DNA of 63,100 nt from Sideroxydans sp. (GTDB lineage: Bacteria; Pseudomonadota; Gammaproteobacteria; Burkholderiales; Gallionellaceae), in assembly GCA_028687425.1 (NCBI GenBank), contig JAQUAD010000009.1:1-63100 (forward strand), given 5' to 3'. Positions 21,671 to 30,888 of this stretch are shown here, piece after piece. A program made the translations under genes and the position numbers. Below the pieces are notes generated by a model. The model was not told the DNA's origin, searched no databases, and was given only the letters and a program-made list of their open reading frames with translations. Numbering within the stretch: the first letter of the stretch is position 1; every line of letters begins with the position of its first letter.

Positions 21671-22747
21671 ATGAAATATCTGAAGAACGAACTTCCCATC
21701 ATCGCTGCAATGCTCGTGCTGGGCTTGGGGTTTGCGTTGGAGCATGGCGCTGTCGAGCAGGGCGGGCTCATGTTGTGGGGCCTGCTGGCCGTGATCCTGG
21801 TTGCCATCATCGGTGTCGCATTCCGCATCGCACATCATTCCGAAGTGCTGGCGGTGCGGCTGGGTGAGCCTTATGGCACCCTGATCCTCACGCTGGCGGC
21901 CGTATCGGTGGAAGTGGTGATACTGGTGGTGCTGCTGCAAGGCGCGCCGAATCCGACGCTGGCGCGCGACACGGTGTTCGCCGCCGTGATGTTCGACATC
22001 AATGGCATCCTCGGTCTGGCGGCCATCGTCGGTGGACTCATCCACGGCCAGACCAAATACAACATCTCGTCGGCCAACTCCTTTGTGGCGATGTTGCTGG
22101 TCGCCATCGGCATCGGCATGTTCATCCCCGATTTCGTGCCGGATGAGCAATGGCAGGTGTACTCGGTGTTCTCGGTGGTCATCATGGCGGTGATGTACGT
22201 CGCCTTCCTGCGTTTGCAGACGGTGGAGCATCGCAACTTCTTCGAATATTCCTCCGCCATCGAGGAGGAAGCGCATGATGCGGAGCACAGCCCGAATGCA
22301 TTGCATGTCGGCATCATGGTGGGCGCCATCGTGCTGGTTGGTCTGCTGTCTGAAGTGCTGTCGGTATTGCTGGATGCAGGGCTGTCAGGTAGCAGCCTGC
22401 CCAAGGCCATCCCCGCGGTGCTGGTGGCGCTGATCTCCGCCAGTCCGGAGATCCTCACCGCGCTCAAAGCCGCGCAACAGAACCGCATGCAGACCACGGT
22501 CAACATCGCGCTCGGTGCATCGCTGGCGACCGTGTTGCTGACCTTGCCGGTGATCGAGGCGATCGCCTTGTTCACGGGCGAGCGCATCGATATGGCGCTG
22601 ACTCCGGTGCAGGGCGGTTTGCTGCTGCTCACCTTCCTGACCGTGATGAACAATCTGCACGATGGCGAGACCAACGCCATCGAGGGTATCAGTCACTTCG
22701 CGCTGTTCGCTGCTTTCGTGGCCTTGGTGGCGATGGGCTTGATGTAA
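21671..22747 (+). CDS. chaA: Ca2+/cation-proton antiporter, ChaA type
   Basis: A 358-residue inner-membrane exchanger of the CaCA superfamily, close in length to E. coli ChaA (366), which extrudes Na+, K+ or Ca2+ in exchange for protons. About eleven membrane segments are visible in two halves. Each half has an alpha-repeat motif: GEPYGTLILTLAAVSVEVVI near residue 66, and SASPEILTALKAAQQNRMQT with NIALGASLATVLLTLPV near residue 255-290. An acidic, histidine-containing loop (SSAIEEEAHDAEHSP) lies between the halves. The last part has HDGETNAIEG. It starts nine bases after greB. Confidence 0.88.
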   Translation: MKYLKNELPIIAAMLVLGLGFALEHGAVEQGGLMLWGLLAVILVAIIGVAFRIAHHSEVLAVRLGEPYGTLILTLAAVSVEVVILVVLLQGAPNPTLARDTVFAAVMFDINGILGLAAIVGGLIHGQTKYNISSANSFVAMLLVAIGIGMFIPDFVPDEQWQVYSVFSVVIMAVMYVAFLRLQTVEHRNFFEYSSAIEEEAHDAEHSPNALHVGIMVGAIVLVGLLSEVLSVLLDAGLSGSSLPKAIPAVLVALISASPEILTALKAAQQNRMQTTVNIALGASLATVLLTLPVIEAIALFTGERIDMALTPVQGGLLLLTFLTVMNNLHDGETNAIEGISHFALFAAFVALVAMGLM

Positions 22748-22764
22748 GTCCAAACATCGATTTG

Positions 22765-22787
22765 GCTCCGCGATGTGATCGCGGAGC
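22765..22787. terminator. Convergent terminator hairpin between chaA and the rsmB-like gene
   Basis: GCTCCGCGAT (22765-22774), GTG, ATCGCGGAGC (22778-22787): a perfect 10-bp inverted repeat flanked by TTT on one side and AAA on the other, located between two convergent genes. It probably works in both directions. Confidence 0.7.
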
Positions 22788-22797
22788 AAAGCGGTCG

Positions 22798-24108
22798 TCA
22801 CACTTCTTCTTTTCCTTCTTCGGCAGCGATCTTGTCGGACTGCTTGCTGCGTTCCAGCACCGCGGCGAAGAAGCCGTCGGTGTTGTGCTGCTGCGGCGTG
22901 AGTTGCAGATAGTCACCCATGGGCAGGTCGATGTGGTGTTGCTTCAGCACTTCGCTGGCGGGCAGCAATGAGAACTCCGGATGCGCAGCCAGGAAGGCGC
23001 CGACGATGTCCTGGTTCTCTTCCTGCAGGATGCTGCACGTGGCGTAGACCAGGCGTCCGCCTTTCTTCAACAGACGCGCTGCGGATTCCAGAATGGCACG
23101 TTGCTTTTCTTTCAGCTCTTCCACGCTCTGTGCCGACTGGCGGAACTTCAGGTCAGGATTGCGGCGCAGGGTGCCGAGTCCGCTGCACGGCGCATCGACC
23201 AGCACACGGTCTATCTTGCCGGCAAGGCGCTTCACTTTCTGGTCGTTCTCGTGCGCGATGAGTTGCGGTTGCACGTTGGACAAGCCGGAACGTTTCAGGC
23301 GCGGCTTGAGATTGGTCAGGCGTTTTTCCGATACGTCCCACGCATACAAACGGCCTTGCGAATTCATCAGTGCACCCAGCATCAAAGTCTTGCCGCCGGC
23401 ACCCGCGCAGAAATCCACCACCATGTCGTTGCGTTTGGGCGACAGCATCAGGCCGAGCAATTGGCTGCCTTCGTCCTGCACTTCGAACTTGCCGGAGAGG
23501 AACAACGCATGTTTGTTCAGCGCAGGCTTGAATTTAAGACGGATGCCATACGGCGACAGCTGTGTGGCTGTCGCTTCGTAGCCTTCGGCTTGTAGCGATT
23601 GCAGCACTTCATTGCGATTGGCGAGCAATGAATTGACGCGCAGGTCGAGCGGGGCGGACTGTTGCATGGACAGGCCGAGTGCGAGGATATCTTCGTCGCT
23701 GCGATATGCACGCAGTTTCTCCACGACCCATTCCGGCAGTTCAGCCTGGATGGAGAGCGGCAAGGTGGAAGCATCCAGCCCTTTGACCTGGATCAGCCAT
23801 TCCTCTTCCTTGACCTTGAGCAAGGGCTTCAGTTCGCGCAGGTTGTATCCGCCGAAACGCACCCAGTAGGCAAGTGCCATGCGCCGCGCGGAGGCGATGC
23901 CTTTCTCTTCCAGGGTGCAGCCGTATTCCAGCAGCAGACGGTGGCGCAGCACGCCGAACAGCGTTTCCGCCACCAGTTTGCGTTCGTTGGAACCGATGCG
24001 TTCGGTCTGGAAGAAATTGCGCAGTACGGCATCTGCCGGATGTTCCATCTTCAGCGCGGCGCGCACGGCTTGTATGGTGAGGTCGAGTCGGTATTCGGTG
24101 AGTAGCAT
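22798..24108 (-). CDS. RsmB/NOP-family RNA cytosine methyltransferase
   Basis: A 436-residue SAM-dependent m5C RNA methyltransferase. An N-terminal NusB-like helical domain (ADAVLRNFFQTERIGSNERK) precedes a PUA-like/ferredoxin stretch and the catalytic domain. The latter has the SAM motif VDFCAGAGGKTLMLG and the two catalytic cysteines in DAPCSGLGTLRRNPD and YATCSILQEEN. The closest named relative is RsmB (m5C967 of 16S rRNA), but betaproteobacteria often carry more than one paralogue, so the exact target is uncertain. It is the last gene of the purM-purN-DUF3108 operon, 11 bases after the previous stop. Confidence 0.88.
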   Translation of the reverse strand: MLLTEYRLDLTIQAVRAALKMEHPADAVLRNFFQTERIGSNERKLVAETLFGVLRHRLLLEYGCTLEEKGIASARRMALAYWVRFGGYNLRELKPLLKVKEEEWLIQVKGLDASTLPLSIQAELPEWVVEKLRAYRSDEDILALGLSMQQSAPLDLRVNSLLANRNEVLQSLQAEGYEATATQLSPYGIRLKFKPALNKHALFLSGKFEVQDEGSQLLGLMLSPKRNDMVVDFCAGAGGKTLMLGALMNSQGRLYAWDVSEKRLTNLKPRLKRSGLSNVQPQLIAHENDQKVKRLAGKIDRVLVDAPCSGLGTLRRNPDLKFRQSAQSVEELKEKQRAILESAARLLKKGGRLVYATCSILQEENQDIVGAFLAAHPEFSLLPASEVLKQHHIDLPMGDYLQLTPQQHNTDGFFAAVLERSKQSDKIAAEEGKEEV

Positions 24109-24119
24109 GATGTTTCCTG

Positions 24120-25172
24120 TTATTCCGCGATGCGGATGTCGGTGATGACGGCTTCACCGGCGATGCTGCCGTCGCGTTCTATGTGGCGCAGCTTGACCGG
24201 TAGCAAACGGTATTCCTGCGCGAACCATATCTCCAGCCCTTCTTTTCCAGGCGGATGCAATTTACGGAAGTGTACCGTGTGCAGCTTGCCCATCGGTGTG
24301 ATCAATTCTTCATTGGTGGCGATCTCGAATCTGTATTGTTCCCAGTCGCGCCCGTTGGTGATGGCGATGGGCAGCACGTCGCCCGCTTCCGGCAGCGGCG
24401 GGAACTGGTAGAGGATGCTCAGGATGTCCTGTGTGAATTCATTGAGCGGCATTTTGCGCCCGGAAGCAAACACCAGCTGGTGGGCTGCGTAATCGAGTTT
24501 GACGCTGTCCTTGCTTTGCTCGCCGTCGTTCTGTTTGTCTTCGCTGTATCGCTCGGTGCGTAGCACGATGCCGTCGGTCTCACCGCTGCTGGTTTGCACC
24601 AGTTTGTAGGACTTGACCAGTCGCGCCAAGCCGACCGTGCGCGTGGTCGCCGTGAGGGTGTAGCGTCCTTGCTCGATTTTCAATTCATGTCGCGCATCGC
24701 CCACTGCCATGCCGTCCTTGCCGATGCGTACCTGGAATTTGAGGAAGGCATGCTTGGGCAGCATGGGGCGGGGCGGCGGGGCGGCTTTGGCAACCTCGGG
24801 GGGCGCAGGTGGTTCTGCGGCGGCATCGGCAGGATTTCCGGTATCAGACGTGGTAGCGCCATCCCGGTTGGCCGGAACATCGCTCGCAGTTGCGGGACTG
24901 GTTGATGCAGCCACAGCGCTGGCTGCATCAACCAGTGCCGAAGATTCCTTCGGAGGCAACACAGCACGTTTCTTGCGGGGAGCAGCCTTGTGTGCAGGTG
25001 CCGTGTGCACTTGCGGCAGCTGCACTAGTTTGGCGATCAATGGCGGCAGTTCCGGCTCGGCTTCCGGTAACTGGATGGGAGAAAGCCACATCAGTAGAGC
25101 ATGCACAGCAAGGGATGCCGCTAGGGCGATGGCAAAACGCTTACGGGCGGGCGGCAAGGATGCGATGTTCAC
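24120..25172 (-). CDS. DUF3108 protein with membrane anchor and Pro/Ala-rich linker
   Basis: A 350-residue protein with a C-terminal DUF3108 domain of unknown function. The GTG at 25172 overlaps the upstream gene's stop by four bases (GTGA) and gives MNIASLPPARKRFAIALAASLAVHALLMWL, a single N-terminal anchor (about 12-30). A TonB-like proline/alanine/lysine-rich linker (about 32-165) should span the periplasm. The DUF3108 part (FKFQVRIGKDGMAVGDARHELKIE-like, to the end) resembles the neighbouring DUF3108 protein, which suggests a tandem duplication followed by fusion to the anchor. An upstream extension in the same frame lies inside that neighbour and is not used. Confidence 0.8.
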   Translation of the reverse strand: MNIASLPPARKRFAIALAASLAVHALLMWLSPIQLPEAEPELPPLIAKLVQLPQVHTAPAHKAAPRKKRAVLPPKESSALVDAASAVAASTSPATASDVPANRDGATTSDTGNPADAAAEPPAPPEVAKAAPPPRPMLPKHAFLKFQVRIGKDGMAVGDARHELKIEQGRYTLTATTRTVGLARLVKSYKLVQTSSGETDGIVLRTERYSEDKQNDGEQSKDSVKLDYAAHQLVFASGRKMPLNEFTQDILSILYQFPPLPEAGDVLPIAITNGRDWEQYRFEIATNEELITPMGKLHTVHFRKLHPPGKEGLEIWFAQEYRLLPVKLRHIERDGSIAGEAVITDIRIAE

Positions 25173-25870
25173 GGCACCATGTTCAGTTTGTGCAGCACCT
25201 GCACCACTTCCGCGCCATCGTCTTCGGTCAGCACCACTTTGCAGGGAACGAAGCCGTGGTCGATGGCCAGCCAGATCTCGGACTTCCACTTGGTCTTCTG
25301 CGGCGGGGTATAGAGGTAATAGCTGCGCAGGTTGCCGAATGGCACCTGGACCGTCTGCGCCGGATCCAGCTGATAGCGGTACTCGTCCACTTTATGGCCG
25401 TTGGTCATGTCAAAGTGCAATTCAAGGCGACTGTGCGGCGGCTGGGCGACGAATTGATACATCATGCTCAAGCGGTCTTGCGTGAACGGCTGCAACGGGA
25501 CCAGTTTGATGCCGTCCTGATTGCTCAGCGTCAGTTCGTTGTGTTCCCAATCGAAATCCGCACTGCTGTTCTTTTCGCTATTGCGGGTGCGGCGGTGCGT
25601 GAAATGTTGCGGCAGCAGCCCGTGCTCGGTGATCTCGCCTTCGCTGGTCACCACGATGGTCTCGGGCTGGAACAGCGCCAGCAGACCGACCGGTTTGGTT
25701 ACGCTGCTGATGTGGTAGCGATCATCCTTGCGTTCGAATACCTCATTGACTTCCGCCAGTTTGATGCCCTGCTTGAGGATGTCGTAGCTCGCCTCGATGC
25801 GTAGCGGCAAAGGATCGGCACGCAGACCGAAGGACAGGCAAGCGATGAACAGGACAAGCAGGGTGCGCAT
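25169..25870 (-). CDS. Secreted DUF3108 protein
   Basis: A 233-residue periplasmic protein with a signal peptide (MRTLLVLFIACLSFGLRA) followed by a full DUF3108 domain (LRIEASYDILKQGIKLAEVNEVF...). Family members are predicted periplasmic beta-rich proteins without a known role. The ATG at 25870 is preferred; a TTG at 25876 that overlaps the purN stop would add two residues. It lies between purN and its anchored paralogue, with overlaps at both ends, so it is part of the purine operon transcript although no link to purine synthesis is known. Confidence 0.82.
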   Translation of the reverse strand: MRTLLVLFIACLSFGLRADPLPLRIEASYDILKQGIKLAEVNEVFERKDDRYHISSVTKPVGLLALFQPETIVVTSEGEITEHGLLPQHFTHRRTRNSEKNSSADFDWEHNELTLSNQDGIKLVPLQPFTQDRLSMMYQFVAQPPHSRLELHFDMTNGHKVDEYRYQLDPAQTVQVPFGNLRSYYLYTPPQKTKWKSEIWLAIDHGFVPCKVVLTEDDGAEVVQVLHKLNMVP

Positions 25871-25872
25871 GT

Positions 25873-26520
25873 TCAATCCAGCCCCGGCGAGATCAATGTC
25901 GTGCCCAGTTGCTCCAGGCGGTCGATGGTGACGCGACCGTCTGCGCCAAGTCTGGCCTGATCACGGCACAGCCAGCGTACAGCCTGAGGGAAGATTCGAT
26001 GCTCTTCATGCAGCACGCGCGCAGACAGTGTCTGGGGCGTGTCGTCGCTTAGTACCGGCACGGCAGCCTGAATGATGATGGGGCCGCCATCCAGTGCCGG
26101 GGTGACGAAGTGCACCGAACAGCCGTGTATTTTCACGCCGTCCTGCAAGGCACGCGCATGCGTGTCCACACCGGTATAGGCGGGCAGCAGCGACGGGTGG
26201 ATGTTGATCATGCGGCCCATGTAACGGTTGACGAACCCGTCGGTGAGGATGCGCATGAAACCGGCCAGCACGATCACATCGGGCTGATAACCATCGATCA
26301 CCTGCGCCAATGCCGCGTCGAACGCCTCGCGATCAGCGTAGTCGCGGTGCGAGACCACGGCGGTATCGATGCCGTGCGCGCGCGCCGTTTCCAGTCCTTG
26401 CGCATCGGCCTTGTTGCTGATCACCGCGGCGATGCGGCAAGGCAGCTTGGCGCGCAGCAACGCTTCCATGTTGCTGCCACGTCCCGAGATGAGGATGACG
26501 ATGTTCTTCTGTACAGGCAT
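25873..26520 (-). CDS. purN: Phosphoribosylglycinamide formyltransferase 1
   Basis: PurN transfers a formyl group from 10-formyl-tetrahydrofolate to GAR, the third step of purine synthesis. The 215-residue product contains the substrate-binding loop SGRGSNMEAL, the catalytic NIHPSLLPAYTG (Asn-His) and the catalytic aspartate in HFVTPALDGGPII. The ATG follows the purM stop without a gap. A distal DUF3108 pair shares the operon. Confidence 0.97.
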   Translation of the reverse strand: MPVQKNIVILISGRGSNMEALLRAKLPCRIAAVISNKADAQGLETARAHGIDTAVVSHRDYADREAFDAALAQVIDGYQPDVIVLAGFMRILTDGFVNRYMGRMINIHPSLLPAYTGVDTHARALQDGVKIHGCSVHFVTPALDGGPIIIQAAVPVLSDDTPQTLSARVLHEEHRIFPQAVRWLCRDQARLGADGRVTIDRLEQLGTTLISPGLD

Positions 26521-27561
<1,041 letters not shown>

Positions 27562-27624
27562 GTTGAGTTCTCGCTTTCTGGCAGGTAAAGTGCAGCACGT
27601 TTTTCGCCGCGGATTTTACCCGAA

Positions 27625-28686
27625 ATGACCGTCTCCCGCTCTGTTGCCATGCAGTGGCTGGCCCTGACCGCCGCCGCCTTGGCGCTACTGTATCTGCTGG
27701 CCCCTATCCTGGCGCCGTTCGTGGCGGCGGCTATCCTCGCCTACGTGTTCGATCCGCTGGTGGATCGCCTGTGCGCCTGGAAGCTGCCGCGCACGCTGGG
27801 CGTGCTGGTGGTGATGCTGGGTGCATTGCTGCTGGGCGTGGTGCTGCTGTTGATCATGCTGCCGCTGTTGCAGCAGGAAATGACGCAACTGGCGCAACGT
27901 TTGCCGCAATGGCTGGATGCTGCGCGGTTGCATCTGCTGCCAACCTTGCAGCAATGGTTCGGCATCGAGCTGGAATGGGATAGCGCAGCCCTCAAGCAAT
28001 TGCTGATCGACCACTGGCAGCGAGCCGGCGGCCTGGCTTCGGGCGTGTTGCTGCCCTGGCTGGGCGATAGCGGCAGCGCCTTGCTGGCCCTGTTCGCCAA
28101 CCTGTTGCTGATGCCGGTGGTGATGTTCTATCTGTTGCGGGACTGGGACGAACTGCTGGCGCGCGTGGATGCGCTGCTGCCGCGTCAATGGCATGCGCGC
28201 ATCCGTCAAGTCGCCGGTGAATCTGACAAGGTGCTGGCCGAATTCCTGCGTGGGCAGATTGCAGTGATGCTGCTGATGAGCGTGTTCTACGTGGTGGTGT
28301 TGTGGCTGGCAGGGCTGGAATTCGCGCTGCCCATCGGCATCGTGGCCGGCATGCTGGTGTTCGTCCCTTATCTGGGCATGCTGCTGGGGCTGTTGCTGGC
28401 GACGTTGGCGGCCTTGATGCAGTACGGGCTTACTGGCGACCTGCTGTGGGTGTGGGCGGTGTTCGGTGCGGGGCAGCTGCTGGAAGGCATGGTCATTACC
28501 CCTTGGCTGGTGGGCGAGCGTATCGGCCTGCATCCGCTGGCCGTCATCTTTGCCTTGCTTGCCTTCGGTCAACTGTTCGGCTTCTTTGGCCTGCTGCTGG
28601 CATTGCCGATGGCTGCAGTGCTGCTGGTGCTATTGCGCCATCTGCGCAAACAATATCTTTCCAGCACGATGTACCTGAAACCATGA
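27625..28686 (+). CDS. AI-2E/PerM-family permease
   Basis: A 353-residue inner-membrane protein with about eight membrane segments in the AI-2E transporter (PerM) pattern: N-terminal hydrophobic block (16-90), a soluble domain (about 95-145), and a second membrane block ending with PLAVIFALLAFGQLFGFFGLLLALPMAA. Family members are linked to export of signals or Na+/H+ exchange; the substrate cannot be told here. It is adjacent to purM (divergent) and overlaps hda by four bases, as in many proteobacteria. Confidence 0.9.
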   Translation: MTVSRSVAMQWLALTAAALALLYLLAPILAPFVAAAILAYVFDPLVDRLCAWKLPRTLGVLVVMLGALLLGVVLLLIMLPLLQQEMTQLAQRLPQWLDAARLHLLPTLQQWFGIELEWDSAALKQLLIDHWQRAGGLASGVLLPWLGDSGSALLALFANLLLMPVVMFYLLRDWDELLARVDALLPRQWHARIRQVAGESDKVLAEFLRGQIAVMLLMSVFYVVVLWLAGLEFALPIGIVAGMLVFVPYLGMLLGLLLATLAALMQYGLTGDLLWVWAVFGAGQLLEGMVITPWLVGERIGLHPLAVIFALLAFGQLFGFFGLLLALPMAAVLLVLLRHLRKQYLSSTMYLKP

Positions 28687-29333
28687 GCCAGATGTTGCTG
28701 GGCATTGCGCCCGAATGGACACCCACCCTGGAAAACTTCGTCGCCGGGCGCAACGTTGAATTGCTAGCCGCCTTGCGTCAGGCTGCGGCCGGGGCATCGG
28801 AAGTGCGTGCAGTGTATCTGTGGGGCGGGAAGGGCAGTGGCAAGAGTCATCTGTTGCAAGCGATGGTTGCGCAGGCGGCAGCAGGGGATGCGCATTACGC
28901 GACTCGAGCGGTGCCCGAGGCCGCAGGCGTAGTGGCGGTCGACGATGTGGAAGCGCTGGGCGATACGGCGCAGATCGCACTGTTCGAACTCTACAACCGC
29001 ATGCGCGAACAGGGCGGTCTGTTGCTGGTGAGCGGCACGCAAGCGCCTGCTCATCTTGCTTTGCGCGATGACCTGCGCACGCGTTTAGGCTGGGGGCTGG
29101 TGTATCAGGTGCATGCATTGAGCGACGAGGAAAAGGCCGAGGCCTTGCGTCAGCATGCCGGCGCGCGCGGCTTCGATCTGCCGCCTGAAGTGACCCAATA
29201 CCTGTTGCGCCATGGCCGGCGCGACCTGCCTTCGCTGCTGCAGGTGCTGGATGCGCTGGACGAACATTGCTTGCGCCTGAAGCGTGTTGCCACGGTGCCG
29301 CTGCTGAAAGAAGTGATGGCGGGGCAGGATTGA
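28683..29333 (+). CDS. hda: DnaA regulatory inactivator Hda
   Basis: Hda, bound to the replication clamp, promotes hydrolysis of DnaA-bound ATP and so prevents over-initiation. The ATG at 28683 overlaps the upstream stop (ATGA) and gives 216 residues. The N-terminus has a clamp-binding-like motif QMLLGI (3-8), aligned with QLSLPL of E. coli Hda. Walker A is GGKGSGKS (48-55) and Walker B VVAVDDVE (83-90); the sensor and lid helices follow. The upstream in-frame extension belongs to another frame of the PerM-like gene. Confidence 0.92.
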   Translation: MSQMLLGIAPEWTPTLENFVAGRNVELLAALRQAAAGASEVRAVYLWGGKGSGKSHLLQAMVAQAAAGDAHYATRAVPEAAGVVAVDDVEALGDTAQIALFELYNRMREQGGLLLVSGTQAPAHLALRDDLRTRLGWGLVYQVHALSDEEKAEALRQHAGARGFDLPPEVTQYLLRHGRRDLPSLLQVLDALDEHCLRLKRVATVPLLKEVMAGQD

Positions 29334-29413
29334 ATTTGGCACAATCGGCCCGGGCTGGCGCAGGGCGGTGGCTTATCAGCATTCTTAAACAGGCTCGAAT
29401 CAAGGGGAAAACG

Positions 29414-30085
29414 ATGTTCAAAAGAACGGCACTGGCAGTATTGGTTTTGGCAGCACTTCCTATGCAGGCTAACGCAGCGGACGGCATGTTCCGTCTGGAT
29501 GCACACGTATCCACGCTGGGCGGCGGTCTGGAGATCGGCGCGCCGCTTTCCGAGCGTTATACGGCTCGCCTCGGTTTCAACACCTTCAAGGCCAGCGGCA
29601 ATACCGATTCCGGCGGCCTTAACTATACCGGCGACCTGAAACTGTCCAGCGTGTCGGCAATGATGGACTGGCGTCCATGGAATGGCGTGACGCACCTGAC
29701 CGCTGGCGTGATCTTCAACAGCAACAAGCTGGAATTGAATGCCGCAGCCACTGCCGGTACTGTCTATAACATCAACGGTTTTGACTACACCGCCAATACC
29801 GGTGATGCGATCAACACGACAGTGGACTTCAACAAAGTATCGCCGTATCTGGGTATTGGCTGGAGTGGTCAGCCCAAGAAACAAGGTTTCTCCTTCAGCA
29901 GCGACATCGGCATCTTGTTCCAAGGTTCACCCAAGGCAACCGTGACTGCATCCGGCTCCTGGGCTGGTACCGGCGGCAAGACCGTGACCGATCTGGTGGC
30001 TGACGCCCAAAGCCAGCTGAACAGCGACTTGAGCAACTTCAAGTACTATCCGGTGATCTCTTTCGGCATCGGTTATACGTTCTAA
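29414..30085 (+). CDS. Outer-membrane beta-barrel protein, putative
   Basis: A 223-residue product with a clear signal peptide (MFKRTALAVLVLAALPMQANA, cleavage after residue 21), alternating strand-like segments, and a C-terminal GIGYTF with terminal phenylalanine, the outer-membrane insertion signal. It has no cysteines in the mature part. It resembles small 8-stranded barrels of the OmpW or opacity type, but I cannot name it. The start at 29414 follows AAGGGGAAA. It is a monocistronic unit closed by its own terminator. Confidence 0.75.
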   Translation: MFKRTALAVLVLAALPMQANAADGMFRLDAHVSTLGGGLEIGAPLSERYTARLGFNTFKASGNTDSGGLNYTGDLKLSSVSAMMDWRPWNGVTHLTAGVIFNSNKLELNAAATAGTVYNINGFDYTANTGDAINTTVDFNKVSPYLGIGWSGQPKKQGFSFSSDIGILFQGSPKATVTASGSWAGTGGKTVTDLVADAQSQLNSDLSNFKYYPVISFGIGYTF

Positions 30086-30108
30086 GGCGCGAGCTTTACT
30101 GGACGCAC

Positions 30109-30135
30109 AAGGCCTGCAGCGATGCAGGCCTTTTT
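30109..30135 (+). terminator. Intrinsic terminator after the outer-membrane protein gene
   Basis: AAGGCCTGCA, GCGA loop, TGCAGGCCTTTTT. It ends only 15 bases before the next start codon, so little readthrough into the HAD gene is expected and that gene must have another source of transcription or rely on leakage. Confidence 0.88.
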
Positions 30136-30150
30136 CATCAAGGAGTGCAT

Positions 30151-30813
30151 GTGAATCTGGCTTTATTCGATCTGGACAATACCCTGTTGAGCGGCGACAG
30201 CGATTTCGAGTGGTCGCAGTTTCTGATCGAACAGGGAGTGCTCGACCGCGAACTGTTCGAGGCGAAGAATCTGGCGTTCTACGAACAGTACAAGGCGGGC
30301 ACGCTGGACATCCACGAGTTTCTCGATTTTCAGTTGAAGCCTTTGTCGCGCCATGCGCGCAAAGTGCTGGATGCCTGGCATGAGGATTTCATGCGCATCA
30401 AAGTGCGCCCGATGATGGGCGACAAGGCGCGCGCACTGGTGAACGAACATCTGGCGGCGGGCGATGTGTGTGTGGTGATCACCGCTACCAACAGTTTTGT
30501 CACCGCACCCATCGTGCGCGAGTTCGGCATCGAACATCTGATCGCCACCGATCCCGAGCAGAAAAATGGTGAATTCACCGGCGGCGTGGCGGGTGTGCCC
30601 AGCTTCCGCGAGGGCAAGGTCACTCGTATGGAACAGTGGCTGGGCGAGCGCGGCTGGCGTTGGGACAGTTTCGAACAGAGTTGTTTCTACAGCGATTCGC
30701 TGAACGATCTGCCTTTGCTTTCCAGAGTGAAGCGTCCGGTTGCGGTCGATCCGGATGCTACCTTGCGTGCACATGCCGAGCAGCAAGGCTGGCCGGTCAT
30801 CTCCCTGCGTTAA
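30151..30813 (+). CDS. HAD-superfamily IB phosphatase, SerB-like
   Basis: A 220-residue hydrolase of the HAD subclass IB (phosphoserine phosphatase-like). The GTG at 30151 is chosen because AAGGAG (30140-30145) overlaps the alternative GTG at 30145. Motif I is FDLDNTLL (nucleophile D7, acid D9), motif II VITATNS, motif III with lysine REGKVTRM, and motif IV YSDSLNDLPLL. Related proteobacterial enzymes act on histidinol phosphate, phosphoserine or lipid phosphates; the substrate is not decided by sequence. It is followed by pcnB in the same orientation. Confidence 0.85.
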   Translation: MNLALFDLDNTLLSGDSDFEWSQFLIEQGVLDRELFEAKNLAFYEQYKAGTLDIHEFLDFQLKPLSRHARKVLDAWHEDFMRIKVRPMMGDKARALVNEHLAAGDVCVVITATNSFVTAPIVREFGIEHLIATDPEQKNGEFTGGVAGVPSFREGKVTRMEQWLGERGWRWDSFEQSCFYSDSLNDLPLLSRVKRPVAVDPDATLRAHAEQQGWPVISLR

Positions 30814-30830
30814 AGGGCGCGCGGTGCGGG

Positions 30831-30839
30831 TGCTATAAT
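30831..30839 (+). promoter_or_regulatory. Extended -10 promoter for pcnB-folK-pan genes
   Basis: TGCTATAAT, a consensus extended -10 (TG-N-TATAAT), 50 bases before the pcnB start. A weak -35 TTAAAG (30810-30815) is 18 bases upstream. Confidence 0.65.
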
Positions 30840-30888
30840 CCGCGCCCATTGCCGCGCCGCTTGGGCGGCAGCGTAACCCGACCATTCC

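Noticed and set aside
30145-30150. Start of the HAD phosphatase at GTG 30145
   Set aside because: The AAGGAG ribosome-binding site overlaps this codon, so initiation at GTG 30151 is more reasonable.
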